From WTGA01 sp965214055 (GTDB lineage Bacteria > Pseudomonadota > Gammaproteobacteria > Arenicellales > Poriferihabitantaceae): 64,000 nucleotides of DNA. Made by a program: the position numbers and the translations under genes. Under the pieces are notes generated by a model, which was given only the letters and a program-made list of their open reading frames with translations, did no database searches and was not told where the DNA came from. Below, one piece after another: positions 47,316 to 58,633 of the stretch; position 1 is the first letter of the stretch; each line of letters opens with the position of its first letter. The stretch covers positions 1,488,001 to 1,552,000 of the forward strand of contig OZ243931.1 in the NCBI GenBank assembly GCA_965214055.1, written 5' to 3'.

Positions 47316-48905
47316 ATGACCGATTTACAGTCCCGGTTTCCGTATCCGTCCCAACGCATGCCAGTCATGGCAAAGAACCTGGTTGCCACCTCCCAGCCGC
47401 TGGCCGCGCAGGCGGGGCTGCAGGCCCTGAAGCAAGGCGGCAATGCGGTGGATGCCGCGCTCGCGACGGCGATTACCCTGACAGTGGTGGAACCCACCAT
47501 GAACGGCATTGGCAGCGATGCGTTTTGTATCCTGTGGGATGGCACGCGACTGCATGGGTTGAATGCCTCGGGATGCAGCCCGTCCGGGATTTCCCCGGAT
47601 GATTTTTCCGGTCGGGATGAAATGCCGACACAGGGATGGGACAGCGTCACCGTGCCGGGTGCCGTGAGTGGCTGGGCCGAGTTGTCCCGCCGATTCGGAA
47701 AGCTCCCGTTCGGGAAATTGTTCGAATCTGCCATCCATTACGCCGAAAGCGGGTTCATGGTCTCCCCCATCACGGCCCGGTTGTGGGCGATGTCAGTCGA
47801 AGAATTTGCAGATTTCGAGGGTTTCGGGGTTTTCCTGGCGGATGGAAAAGCACCCGCCGCGGGCGATACATTCAAACTCCCCGAACAGGCGCGGACGCTG
47901 GAGAAAATTGCCGCCAGTCACGGTACCGATTTTTATTCCGGTGAAATTGCCGGGAAAATAGTGGCCGCCGCCAGGCGCGATGGGGCCAGACTTTCCCGGA
48001 ATGACCTGGAGTCCCACCGGTGTGAATGGGTTGATCTGGTGTCCCAGTCCTATCATGGCCATGAACTCCATGAGATTCCTCCGAACGGGCAGGGCCTGGG
48101 TGCGCTGATCATGCTGGGTATTCTTGAACACCTGGATATCGGGCGACATGACATGGACTCCCTGGATGCCGTGCACTGCCAGATTGAAGCCATGAAGCTG
48201 GCGTTTGCCGATATGCACCGGTACATTGCAGATTCCCGCTATATGGACATTCACCCGGATCAGTTGCTCGACCCGGCATACCTGAGGACCCGTGCGCAGT
48301 GCATCGACCCGAAGAAAGCCGGGGCCCCGGAATATGGTGTACCGAAGAAAAGCGGCACCGTCTATCTGACCACCGCAGACGAAAGCGGGATGATGGTCTC
48401 CTATATCCAGAGCAACTACGCCGGCTTCGGTTCCGGCATTGTCATCCCCGGAACGGGAATCAGCCTGCAAAACCGGGGGGCAGGGTTTACCCTTGAAGCG
48501 GGGCATCCCAACCAGGTCGGGGGTGGCAAGCGGCCTTTCCATACCATCATCCCCGCTTTCCTCACCAAGGGGGGCGCCCCGGTCATGAGTTTTGGAGTCA
48601 TGGGCGGGCACATGCAGACCCAGGGCCATGCACAAATGGTGATTCGTATTTGTGATTATGGCATGAATCCCCAGGCCGCCAGTGATGCGCCACGATGGCA
48701 GATTGATGAGGACAAACGGATCTTGCTGGAAGGAGGTTTTGACGACAGCGTCCGGGACGGGCTGAAAAAGCGTGGACACCGGGTGGTGGACCATGATGAT
48801 GAACAGAAATACTCCATGGGGGGTGCGCAGCTCATCCTGAAAACCGATGGGGGATACATCGGCGGGTCCGATCACCGAAAGGATGGCATGGTGGTCGGGT
48901 ATTGA
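47316..48905 (+). CDS. Gamma-glutamyltransferase family protein
   Basis: 529 residues of the Ntn-hydrolase GGT family. The N-terminal region (PLAAQAGLQALKQGGNAVDAALA) and NGIGSDAFCIL are typical. The self-cleaving threonine is expected in SGTVYLTTADESG near residue 350, followed by NYAGFGSGIVIPGTGISLQNRG. No clear signal peptide is seen, so it may be cytosolic, as in some GGT-like or cephalosporin-acylase-related proteins. It may hydrolyse gamma-glutamyl bonds. The DMT gene ends 7 bases earlier. Confidence 0.88.
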   Translation: MTDLQSRFPYPSQRMPVMAKNLVATSQPLAAQAGLQALKQGGNAVDAALATAITLTVVEPTMNGIGSDAFCILWDGTRLHGLNASGCSPSGISPDDFSGRDEMPTQGWDSVTVPGAVSGWAELSRRFGKLPFGKLFESAIHYAESGFMVSPITARLWAMSVEEFADFEGFGVFLADGKAPAAGDTFKLPEQARTLEKIAASHGTDFYSGEIAGKIVAAARRDGARLSRNDLESHRCEWVDLVSQSYHGHELHEIPPNGQGLGALIMLGILEHLDIGRHDMDSLDAVHCQIEAMKLAFADMHRYIADSRYMDIHPDQLLDPAYLRTRAQCIDPKKAGAPEYGVPKKSGTVYLTTADESGMMVSYIQSNYAGFGSGIVIPGTGISLQNRGAGFTLEAGHPNQVGGGKRPFHTIIPAFLTKGGAPVMSFGVMGGHMQTQGHAQMVIRICDYGMNPQAASDAPRWQIDEDKRILLEGGFDDSVRDGLKKRGHRVVDHDDEQKYSMGGAQLILKTDGGYIGGSDHRKDGMVVGY

Positions 48906-48947
48906 GCCACCGGATACACCGGGACGGGCATCGGGGTGCCCGGTTCG

Positions 48948-49691
48948 CTACCTGAATCCGCAGTATGCCCGTTGCAGGTAGTAGTCTACCTCCGGTTTCC
49001 GGTATCCGATCAGATCAACCAGGCGTCGATGGCATTCTTCCAGGGATGCGCCGCGCTCTTTCCAGACCGGAACCCGCTTCATCAGGGTTTCAATCCGTTC
49101 CCGGGGGGTGATTATCCAGGTATTCTGGGGGGTTTCACCGAAGTAAAAATCCGCACCGCAGACTTCCATGGCCTTCGGTTTCATATACATGGCCAGGTTC
49201 AGGACCCGATGTGCGCCACTGTCAAGAATATATCGGGAGAGAAACTGCAGGGTCCCGCCTTCATCCGCAAGATCATCAATGACCAACACGGTTTCACCGC
49301 TGACAGGGATAGAAATCCCATGTTGAACCAGCGGGTTTTCGTACCGCTCTCCCGGCCCCTTGTACAGGGAAATTCCGATGGTGCCAAATTCTATTTTTGG
49401 GATTTCATGGTAGCGCCCTTCCACCAGGTGGTCGTACAGCAACACACTGGGCAACAGCCCTCCCATGGTGACCATGAGTGCTCTGGTGATTTGTTCCGGC
49501 GTGTTTTCATGACATTTCTGGTAGTCGTGCACCTGCCTGGCCATATCCAGGCAGGCGGCTGAGATGACAATATCGGGGACAAGAAGAAAATTCAGGTCAT
49601 CGTCCGGAACCTTCACCCCTTCAGGGTTGCGCCAGAAATCCAGGTCAATGACCTGGCGGTATGCAGCGGTATATTCCCGGTATCGATCCAT
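48948..49691 (-). CDS. Phosphoribosyltransferase-domain protein
   Basis: 247 residues with a PRTase type I core. ETVLVIDDLADEGGTLQFL around residue 150 is the PRPP-binding loop with two Asp residues. Upstream LMVTMGGLLPSVLLYDHL resembles the early nucleotide-binding strand of xanthine-guanine phosphoribosyltransferases. It may salvage a purine base. The frame extends far upstream, but the ATG at 49691 avoids overlap with the dioxygenase gene. The two start/stop points are three bases apart, so they are likely cotranscribed. Confidence 0.82.
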   Translation of the reverse strand: MDRYREYTAAYRQVIDLDFWRNPEGVKVPDDDLNFLLVPDIVISAACLDMARQVHDYQKCHENTPEQITRALMVTMGGLLPSVLLYDHLVEGRYHEIPKIEFGTIGISLYKGPGERYENPLVQHGISIPVSGETVLVIDDLADEGGTLQFLSRYILDSGAHRVLNLAMYMKPKAMEVCGADFYFGETPQNTWIITPRERIETLMKRVPVWKERGASLEECHRRLVDLIGYRKPEVDYYLQRAYCGFR

Positions 49692-49693
49692 GA

Positions 49694-50542
49694 TCAGTAC
49701 GCCAGGGGTGTGTGCCCGGCGATGGTGGTTCTCCACAACAGTCGTCGATAGCCATCGTAGTCGTTTATGGCACAGTGCATGGTGGCGCGATTGTCCCACA
49801 AGGCAATGGTGTCTGACTGCCAGCGGTAGCGGCATGTGAATTCCGGTTGGGTGGAATGCGAATAGATTTCTTCCAGAATGGGTTCGCTTTGCGCTTCGTT
49901 CAAGTCGCTGAACCGCGTTGTGTAGGTCGGGCTGACAAACAGCATGGGTTCCCCGGTATCCGGATGCCTGCAAACTGCAGGGTGAACCGTCTCTTTGTCT
50001 GCAGCCGGGTTGTTCCGCTCCATTTTGATGGAACCGTTGCACCGGGTTTCTTGGGCCGGGGCATGGGCAATGCCGTAGGGTTTGCCCGTATGAATGACTT
50101 TTCTGCCTTTGAGAAACCGCTTGGTTGCTTTGGGCAGGGCTGCATAGGCGGCAGCCATGTTTGTCCAAACCGTATCTCCCCCCACTTCCGGCACTTCGAT
50201 GGAATACAGTATGGAAGCCATGGGGGGTTGCGGAAGAAAACTGAAGTCGGAATGCCAGTTCCCGCCGAAAACCCCCCGGTCGGTTTCATCGGCCTCTTTC
50301 AAAACCGCGATGACATGGGCATTCTCTTTCATGGGCTGAATGAACGGAACCTGGACCAGTGGTCCGAAGCCCCGGCTGAAGGCACAAAGCTGTTCTGTAT
50401 CCAGATGCTGGTTCTGGATATACAGGACCTTGTAACGGGCCAGGGCCTCCCTGAGCTGCTGGAAGGATGCGGGCCCGAGCGCACGGACATCGATATCCAG
50501 TACTTCAGCGCCTGTGCGCGGGGTCATCGTACGGAAATTCAT
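49694..50542 (-). CDS. TauD/TfdA family 2-oxoglutarate-dependent dioxygenase
   Basis: 282 residues with the iron facial triad: HSD in NWHSDFSF near residue 96, and the distal His in RATMHCAINDY near 255. The 2-oxoglutarate-binding Arg is in RRLLWRTTIAG near 270. It oxidises an organic sulfonate, phenoxy acid or related compound such as taurine. A separate start with MNFRTMTPRTGAEVLDIDV is as in the family. It precedes the PRTase in the same unit. Confidence 0.93.
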   Translation of the reverse strand: MNFRTMTPRTGAEVLDIDVRALGPASFQQLREALARYKVLYIQNQHLDTEQLCAFSRGFGPLVQVPFIQPMKENAHVIAVLKEADETDRGVFGGNWHSDFSFLPQPPMASILYSIEVPEVGGDTVWTNMAAAYAALPKATKRFLKGRKVIHTGKPYGIAHAPAQETRCNGSIKMERNNPAADKETVHPAVCRHPDTGEPMLFVSPTYTTRFSDLNEAQSEPILEEIYSHSTQPEFTCRYRWQSDTIALWDNRATMHCAINDYDGYRRLLWRTTIAGHTPLAY

Positions 50543-50783
50543 GCCGGATCAAACTATTCTGAAAATTTATCCGAAATATATCACTACCCGGGGCGCAGGA
50601 TAACGGAAACCCGGAACCGGTTATCAATGACCGGGGGTTTTACCCGGTTTCGGATAGCATTGCCGTGTTGACCGGGACCTTGAGGACAGGTATAAAATAA
50701 GGTCGCGGATACCACAATTCCGATGTAATCATTCATGGTATAAACAACGCCCATTTGCGACCAACAGTATTGAAGGCATAAAC

Positions 50784-51347
50784 ATGGTTTCCCTGCAACC
50801 CCCGGTCTGTGAATTTGGCCTGCCCGCCACGGATTTCGATCTTCCGGGCACAGACGGCAGAAACTGGACGTTGCAGGATTGCACCGGAGGCCATGGATTG
50901 CTTGTGATGTTTATCTGCAACCATTGCCCGTATGTAAAATCGGTCCTCGACCGTATCGTCAGGGATACCGCAGAACTCCAGGGGGTCGGCATCGGCAGTG
51001 TTGCCATTATGTCAAACGACCCCGAAGATTATCCCGAAGATTCATTTGAAAACATGAAGGCGGTTGCACAACGCAATCACTTTCCATTTCCCTATCTGAT
51101 GGACAGTACCCAGGAAGTTGCCAAAAAGTACGGGGCCGTGTGTACTCCGGATTTTTTTGGATTCAATGCCGACCTGAAGCTTCAATATCGTGGTCGCCTG
51201 GACGAAAGCAGAATGCAGGCGGCCCCGCCCGGCGCACGCAGGGAGTTGTACGAGGCCATGCAGCAGATTTCCCGGACAGGGCAGGGGCCTCCTGAACAGG
51301 TCCCGAGCATGGGTTGTTCCATCAAGTGGCGGAGCACTCCGGGGTAA
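50784..51347 (+). CDS. Thioredoxin-family protein (AhpC/TSA-like with CNHCPYV)
   Basis: 187 residues. The core FICNHCPYVKSVLDRI has a CNHC motif in place of CGPC, after LPGTDGRNWTLQD. Then ending segments with VCTPDFFGF, containing a cis-Pro-like P, are present. Relatives are annotated as thioredoxin-family or alkyl hydroperoxide reductase/redoxin. It probably works as a redox protein in the cytosol, and a peroxiredoxin gene lies opposite, sharing a terminator. No signal peptide. Confidence 0.88.
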   Translation: MVSLQPPVCEFGLPATDFDLPGTDGRNWTLQDCTGGHGLLVMFICNHCPYVKSVLDRIVRDTAELQGVGIGSVAIMSNDPEDYPEDSFENMKAVAQRNHFPFPYLMDSTQEVAKKYGAVCTPDFFGFNADLKLQYRGRLDESRMQAAPPGARRELYEAMQQISRTGQGPPEQVPSMGCSIKWRSTPG

Positions 51348-51421
51348 ACCTGCCCCCGCAACCCCTCCCGGTGACCTGCCATGGTCGGGGCACAATGCTG
51401 GGAATGCTGGGATATGGCACG

Positions 51422-51450
51422 AAAAACAGCACCTGGAAAGTGCTGTTTTT
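51422..51450. terminator. Bidirectional intrinsic terminator
   Basis: AAAAACAGCAC (51422-51432) pairs exactly with GTGCTGTTTTT (51440-51450) around a seven-base loop. A- and T-runs on both sides give a U-tail in both directions. It sits between the converging thioredoxin-family and peroxiredoxin genes. Confidence 0.9.
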
Positions 51451-51464
51451 CGTAGCGGTGTGTT

Positions 51465-52127
51465 TTACTGGGACGGTTGCTTGACTACGCGCAAATAGGG
51501 TTTGAGCGTTTTCCAGCCATCCGGGTATTTTGCCTTCGCTTCATCGTTGCTGACTGCGGGCACGATGATGACATCGTCCCCCTGTTTCCAGTTTACCGGG
51601 GTTGCAACCTTGTGCCGGGCGGTCAATTGCATGGAATCAATCACACGCAGGATTTCATCAAAATTGCGGCCAGTCGTCATGGGATAGGTCATCATGAGTT
51701 TGATATTCTTGTCCGGCCCAATGACGTAGACGGTTCGCACCGTGGCGTTGGTCATGGCGGTACGGCCTTCGGCAGTACCCTGTTCGTCTGCAGGAAACAT
51801 GTTGTAGAGCTTTGCAACGGCCAGGTTGGTATCACCGATCATTGGAAAATTCACGGCATGCCCCTGGGTTTCCTCGATATCGCTGGCCCATGAGGAATGA
51901 TCTTCCACCGCATCGATACTCAAGCCGATGACCTTGCAGTTTCGTTTTTCAAATTCCGGTTTGAGTTTTGCAACATAGCCGAGTTCCGTTGTACATACGG
52001 GAGTAAAATCCTTGGGATGTGAAAACAGGATTCCCCAACCGTCACCCAGCCATTCGTGGAAATTGATTTCCCCGTCAGTCGTATTGGCCGTAAAGTCCGG
52101 TGCCTGATCATTGATTCGAAGTGACAT
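51465..52127 (-). CDS. Peroxiredoxin, Prx6/1-Cys type
   Basis: 220 residues. FSHPKDFTPVCTTELGYVAKL near residue 40 holds the peroxidatic Cys (TPVCTTE). The C-terminal part, PVNWKQGDDVIIVP, is characteristic of the Prx6 subfamily. It removes peroxides in the cytosol. The open frame begins at 52223, but the family starts at MSLRINDQAPDF. A minus-strand TATAAT lies about 62 bases upstream (52189-52194). Confidence 0.95.
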   Translation of the reverse strand: MSLRINDQAPDFTANTTDGEINFHEWLGDGWGILFSHPKDFTPVCTTELGYVAKLKPEFEKRNCKVIGLSIDAVEDHSSWASDIEETQGHAVNFPMIGDTNLAVAKLYNMFPADEQGTAEGRTAMTNATVRTVYVIGPDKNIKLMMTYPMTTGRNFDEILRVIDSMQLTARHKVATPVNWKQGDDVIIVPAVSNDEAKAKYPDGWKTLKPYLRVVKQPSQ

Positions 52128-52539
52128 GATATTTCTCTGTAATAAAAGTTTGCGGAATGTACAGGGTGATGGTTCACCCCTTGAGTTGATTATATCGGTG
52201 TGTGGGAGTGGATGATATGGCAATGCAGTGAAATGAGACTTGTCACCCTGGGTTTTTCGGGGATGAACCGGTATGCACTGGGCCTGTCTTCAACGAACAT
52301 CTTCGTTTGTGTTCCGATCATGGAAATCCCCGGAGTTGGTGAAGCAATCTATTTTGGCCGGACTCCGGCAGGTTGCGGAGGCGGGATACCAGAACGGATT
52401 GGTGGAACCGTGATGAAGTTTCGCTTTGGTATTGGCTGTCGATCCGGATACCACAAATCAATGGTGCACAACTTGAATTGTCGATAGAATCGGCCCCCCT
52501 TTAACCGGAAATATCCATCGAAAAATAGCGGACAGTTGA
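52128..52539. other. Divergent intergenic region between peroxiredoxin and MFS genes (410 bp)
   Basis: No gene supported. On the minus strand TATAAT at 52189-52194 is a plausible -10 element for the peroxiredoxin. The rest shows no clear structure. Confidence 0.4.
52189..52194 (-). promoter_or_regulatory. Candidate -10 element for the peroxiredoxin gene
   Basis: TATAAT on the minus strand 62 bases before the start; no good -35 hexamer was seen. Confidence 0.35.
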
Positions 52540-53841
52540 ATGTGGAGTGAATTGCGTGCCTCCTGGGCATTGTTGTTTGGTGTTGGTTTCATGATGCTGG
52601 GCAATGGTTTGCAGGGAACCCTGCTTGGACTGCGGGCGACGCTGGAAGGTTTTCCGACTTTTGTAACGGGTATCGTGATGTCGGGGTACTTTGTCGGCAT
52701 TTTTCTGGGTTCCGTACTGGCACCCAGACTGGTGCAACGCGTCGGGCATATCCGGGTATTTGCTGCGCTGGCGTCGTTGGCTTCGATTTCAGTCCTGGTT
52801 CACGGTATTCATGTCAGCGCGGTAAGCTGGGCATTGATGCGGCTGGTCACGGGCTTGAGCTATGCCGGATTATTCGTTGTGGCAGAAAGCTGGTTGAATG
52901 ACCGGGCCAGCAACGAAACCCGGGGGCAGGTGCTTTCCGTATACATGGTGATTACAACGCTGGGACTGGGTGGGGGGCAGTTTCTGTTGAATCTGGGAAA
53001 TCCCATGCAGGCCGACCTGTTTGTGCTGGTTTCCATTATCGTTTCCATCGGCCTGATTCCGATCCTGCTGACCGCCCGGCCGGCTCCTGCATTTGGGGCT
53101 GCCACCACGATGTCATTGCGTGAACTCTACCGGGCGTCTCCGCTGGCGGTGATCAGCAACTGCCTGACTGGAATGGCACATGGCACCATTTTTGGCCTGG
53201 GTTCAGTCTACGCGATCCAGTCCCTGGAAAGTGTGGAACTGGTGTCCCTGTTTATGGCCAGTTTTCTCCTCGGCAGCCTGATCACCCAGTGGCCGGTGGG
53301 GTGGCTGGCGGACCGGATCAATCGGCGTGTCATTATAGCGGGATTGTGTGTGATCGCGATGATTGGGAGCATACTGCCTTTGTATCTGGACCAAGGAAGT
53401 GTGCTGTATTTTGCGTCAATCGTGTTGCTGGGCGGGGCAGCGATGCCCATGTATTCCCTGTCCATTGCGTATGCCAATGACCGGTTGGACCCCGAACAGA
53501 TCGTCGCCGCAAGCGGCAGCATGGTGATGGTGGCGGGAATTGGCCTGAGTACCGGCCCCCTCTTTGTTTCTTTTCTGATGGGGCAGCTTGGAATATCGTT
53601 CTTTTTTCTTGGTGTCGGCGGCTTCTTCGGATTGATACTGGGTTTTACGGTTTATCGTATGTGTACCTCGGAAGCGGTGTTGCCGGAGGAACAGGGCCCG
53701 AATATTTCAGCAGGAGTGATCGGAACACCGGTTGCCGAGTATAATTCGCCACAAGCGAATGAATACGTGGAAGCCCGGGCCCGGTATGATCTCGATAAAC
53801 TCGACCGCGAAAATCAATCGGCGGCGGGAGCGGATGAATAA
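52540..53841 (+). CDS. MFS transporter (YcaD-like)
   Basis: 433 residues with twelve hydrophobic helices. ASWALLFGVGFMMLGNGLQGTLLG opens the protein and a long hydrophilic tail follows from about residue 385. SGYFVGIFLGSVLAPRLVQRVGHIRVFA and WLNDRASNETRGQVLSVYMV are characteristic of the YcaD-like MFS group. The substrate is unknown, but the gene is 32 bases before a cupin and a DMSP-lyase-like gene on the same strand. Confidence 0.88.
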   Translation: MWSELRASWALLFGVGFMMLGNGLQGTLLGLRATLEGFPTFVTGIVMSGYFVGIFLGSVLAPRLVQRVGHIRVFAALASLASISVLVHGIHVSAVSWALMRLVTGLSYAGLFVVAESWLNDRASNETRGQVLSVYMVITTLGLGGGQFLLNLGNPMQADLFVLVSIIVSIGLIPILLTARPAPAFGAATTMSLRELYRASPLAVISNCLTGMAHGTIFGLGSVYAIQSLESVELVSLFMASFLLGSLITQWPVGWLADRINRRVIIAGLCVIAMIGSILPLYLDQGSVLYFASIVLLGGAAMPMYSLSIAYANDRLDPEQIVAASGSMVMVAGIGLSTGPLFVSFLMGQLGISFFFLGVGGFFGLILGFTVYRMCTSEAVLPEEQGPNISAGVIGTPVAEYNSPQANEYVEARARYDLDKLDRENQSAAGADE

Positions 53842-53873
53842 AGAGAAGAACCCGTATTAATCGAGGTAAAAAA

Positions 53874-54233
53874 ATGAGTGAACGAACCGATGGCCGAAAA
53901 GTTGTCAGGACGGCCCATACTTCTTTTGGTGTCTATGAATGGGAACCGGAACGGACAGATATAAGCCTGTTGAAGCTGAGTTTTGACCATGCCAGTGGTC
54001 AGGGTTCCTACATCATGCGTATGGACCCCGGTGCAGAGACGGAATGGCACACCCACGACCGCAGGGAAGAATACATCATCATTGAAGGGGACTTGGTTGA
54101 ACCCGATGGCACGGTGTTGGGCCCGGGTGATGTGGTGTTATTCGAACCGGGAACGACACATAACAGCCGAACCGAAACGGGTTGTCTGATTTTCGCAGTC
54201 GAGTACAGTTTGACTGGCCCCGGGGTTTCCTGA
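53874..54233 (+). CDS. Cupin domain protein (ChrR-like)
   Basis: 119 residues. Motif 1 is WHTHDRREEYIIIEGDLV with metal His and Glu residues, motif 2 is GDVVLFEPGTTHNSRTE. The overall layout is like the cupin at 32983, so the two may be paralogues. It lies 12 bases before the DMSP-lyase-like gene and 32 bases after the MFS gene, suggesting one transcript. Confidence 0.82.
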   Translation: MSERTDGRKVVRTAHTSFGVYEWEPERTDISLLKLSFDHASGQGSYIMRMDPGAETEWHTHDRREEYIIIEGDLVEPDGTVLGPGDVVLFEPGTTHNSRTETGCLIFAVEYSLTGPGVS

Positions 54234-54245
54234 CCGGCGGACAAC

Positions 54246-54806
54246 ATGGATTTTGACCAGGTAGCCGTCACCGGCCAGACGCATTTCTGGTTCAGTGCGT
54301 GTGCCCGGGCCATGGCACTTTGCGCACAGGAGCCCAGGCAAAGTGAGATGGTACAGTGCCTGTTGCGTCGCCTTGAGGATGCCCGGCCACTGGATTTCCG
54401 GCCCAATCCGCTTCCGGCCCTGGCCCATGTACAGGAGGTCAAGGATATGAAGCTGGCAAGGGAATTCCGTGAATTTGCCCATTTTCTGCCCTGGAAACAT
54501 TCTCCCCGGACCATTGACCAGGGGCAGGAGGTGGCCATTATGGAGTTGGGTTCAATGTTTGAACTCGAAGAGGTGGTGGCCGGTCTGATGTATGTGGATT
54601 CGCACCAGGTCTATCCCGAGCACAACCATCCGCCGGATGAAATGTATTTCCTGATTTCAGGGACTGCCCGGTGGCGCTACGGAGGACACCATGATTACCG
54701 GTCGGTCACGGCAGGAAACATCCTCTACAACCACCCGTGGAACTGGCATGGCGTGAAGGCAGGGGCGACTCCGGTTCTGGCTCTTTTCCTGTTGTGTTCC
54801 GGTTGA
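54246..54806 (+). CDS. DMSP lyase family cupin protein (DddQ/DddL/DddW-like)
   Basis: 186 residues. The first cupin motif YPEHNHPPDEMYFLISG (Tyr123, His126, His128, Glu132, Tyr134) and the second NHPWNWHGV (His163, His168) follow the metal-binding and catalytic Tyr layout of cupin DMSP lyases. These cleave dimethylsulfoniopropionate to acrylate and dimethyl sulfide. Length is near that of DddQ (about 200). Whether this protein cleaves DMSP or a related compound cannot be told. Cotranscription with a cupin and an MFS carrier is likely. Confidence 0.72.
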   Translation: MDFDQVAVTGQTHFWFSACARAMALCAQEPRQSEMVQCLLRRLEDARPLDFRPNPLPALAHVQEVKDMKLAREFREFAHFLPWKHSPRTIDQGQEVAIMELGSMFELEEVVAGLMYVDSHQVYPEHNHPPDEMYFLISGTARWRYGGHHDYRSVTAGNILYNHPWNWHGVKAGATPVLALFLLCSG

Positions 54807-54873
54807 CGGAGACCGAAAGATTCTCCGCCCCGGGGAGGATACCGGTGCCGCAGGCGGCGGTACAAAACAGCAT

Positions 54874-57561
<2,688 letters not shown>

Positions 57562-57608
57562 ATTTCTCCATGGGGGATGTCATGAAAAGGGTCAAAACCG
57601 GGTCAGCG

Positions 57609-57614
57609 ATTATA
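57609..57614 (-). promoter_or_regulatory. Candidate -10 element for acnA, overlapping the end of the vapC remnant
   Basis: TATAAT on the minus strand about 48 bases before the acnA start. No matching -35. It overlaps the stop of the collapsed vapC, so the acnA promoter may partly be built from toxin-gene debris. Confidence 0.35.
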
Positions 57615-57863
57615 CTGTAAAATTCATAGTATCGGCGTAGAGCCCAGCCATATCGAATGGCGCTGTGTTCTGCATCACCACCATCAGGGCGTGGCTGCTA
57701 CGGTTGGCTATTGGGCAGTGCCTGGACCGCGAGCCGAAGCTCGGTGGCAGTAATCGCGGAAAGATACAGCTTCTCCAGTGCCTGTGTGTACAGCCAGTCG
57801 ACGACATGCGGTTGCGGAACCCTGCACAACGGCTCCGACACCACATTGGTATCTACCGAATCA
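57610..57863 (-). pseudogene. vapC: Decayed VapC/PIN-domain toxin
   Basis: The frame right after the antitoxin reads ATG ATT CGG TAG, so a base appears missing at the start. One base further on, the PIN N-terminus is intact: DTNVVSE, WLYTQALEKLYLSAITATELRLAV. It ends at a stop in LPNSQP. A second frame then encodes the last PIN segment, HALMVVMQNTAPFDMAGL, finishing at 57610. The roughly 40 central residues with other active-site acids are missing. Two frame breaks and a deletion make this nonfunctional. Confidence 0.75.
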
Positions 57864-58109
57864 TTCGAGGTCGACCGGCCGGGCCGGAGTCGTGTCCCGT
57901 TGTGCAAAGGTTGCGGATTCCTCCTCCGTCAACCCGGCGCACCGGCCGACGTTGGTCAGCAGCGACCCCAAGCCGACCCGTCCTTCCGGCAGAACCGTTT
58001 CCTCCAGGATGGCGCGTACCTCCGCCTCGGTGCTGCGACCGCGAAGGGTCGCCCGAATACACAAGGCACGATGGACTTCGGCGGATATGTTCATGGTCAA
58101 CACGGCCAT
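57861..58109 (-). CDS. FitA/VapB-like ribbon-helix-helix antitoxin
   Basis: 82 residues. MNISAEVHRALCIRATLRGRSTEAEVRAILEETVL is the RHH pattern of FitA/StbC-like antitoxins: N-terminal beta strand and two helices with GRSTEAEVR. The C-terminal part would bind and neutralise the toxin. Its stop (57861) overlaps the first bases of the vapC remnant, the classic antitoxin-toxin order. The toxin is dead, but this frame is intact. Alternative start is MNISAEV five residues in. Confidence 0.85.
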   Translation of the reverse strand: MAVLTMNISAEVHRALCIRATLRGRSTEAEVRAILEETVLPEGRVGLGSLLTNVGRCAGLTEEESATFAQRDTTPARPVDLE

Positions 58110-58240
58110 AGTCGATACCTCATCATGCTTTCGATGTTGTCTTTATATCCGAATGACAGCAGAAGAGAAAGCCCCTGTGTCAGGACACGCTAACCGCATG
58201 GCTAGAGAAAATTCTGCCTACCTCCGAAAAATTCCTTCTC

Positions 58241-58630
58241 TTACGTTGGGAAGATATAGTCGTTGGTGGTGCGCAATTCACGCTCTTTTTCCTTTGCCTG
58301 TGTATAGGAGGTACACGCTATGGTTCGGTATTCAATGTTGGCCAAGTGCTCAAGGACAAACTTTCGCTTGTCAGCGTTGTTCCGGGTTCCTGCTCCGTAC
58401 GGTTTAGGCAAAAGGGAAGTCATCCTGTAGGCCAGGTTCTGGCCACGACCGAACAGCACCAACTCCCCCGTCTGTGAATTGCGCAATTCATACACACCCG
58501 GACCAAACGGAGCATACAAATACGCCTGTTCCCTCGGATCGGGGAACGTCCTCCAAGGACTCCACGTACCCGCAGCGTTCATGTTCGTAACTTTATTCAA
58601 CGGCATCTCCGACCCGCGGTCTCTGCGCAT
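58241..58630 (-). CDS. GIY-YIG-like small protein
   Basis: 129 residues. GPGVYELRNSQTGELVLFGRGQNLAYRMTSL fits the GIY-YIG nuclease core: the GVY and LFG segments stand for GIY and YIG, then a conserved Arg. AKEKERELR near the end could supply the catalytic Glu helix. The first 40 residues have no recognisable domain. It starts two or four bases after the 299-residue gene at 58634, so they form a tight operon. It is not a known restriction enzyme or UvrC-type gene that I can name. Confidence 0.65.
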   Translation of the reverse strand: MRRDRGSEMPLNKVTNMNAAGTWSPWRTFPDPREQAYLYAPFGPGVYELRNSQTGELVLFGRGQNLAYRMTSLLPKPYGAGTRNNADKRKFVLEHLANIEYRTIACTSYTQAKEKERELRTTNDYIFPT

Positions 58631-58633
58631 ATC

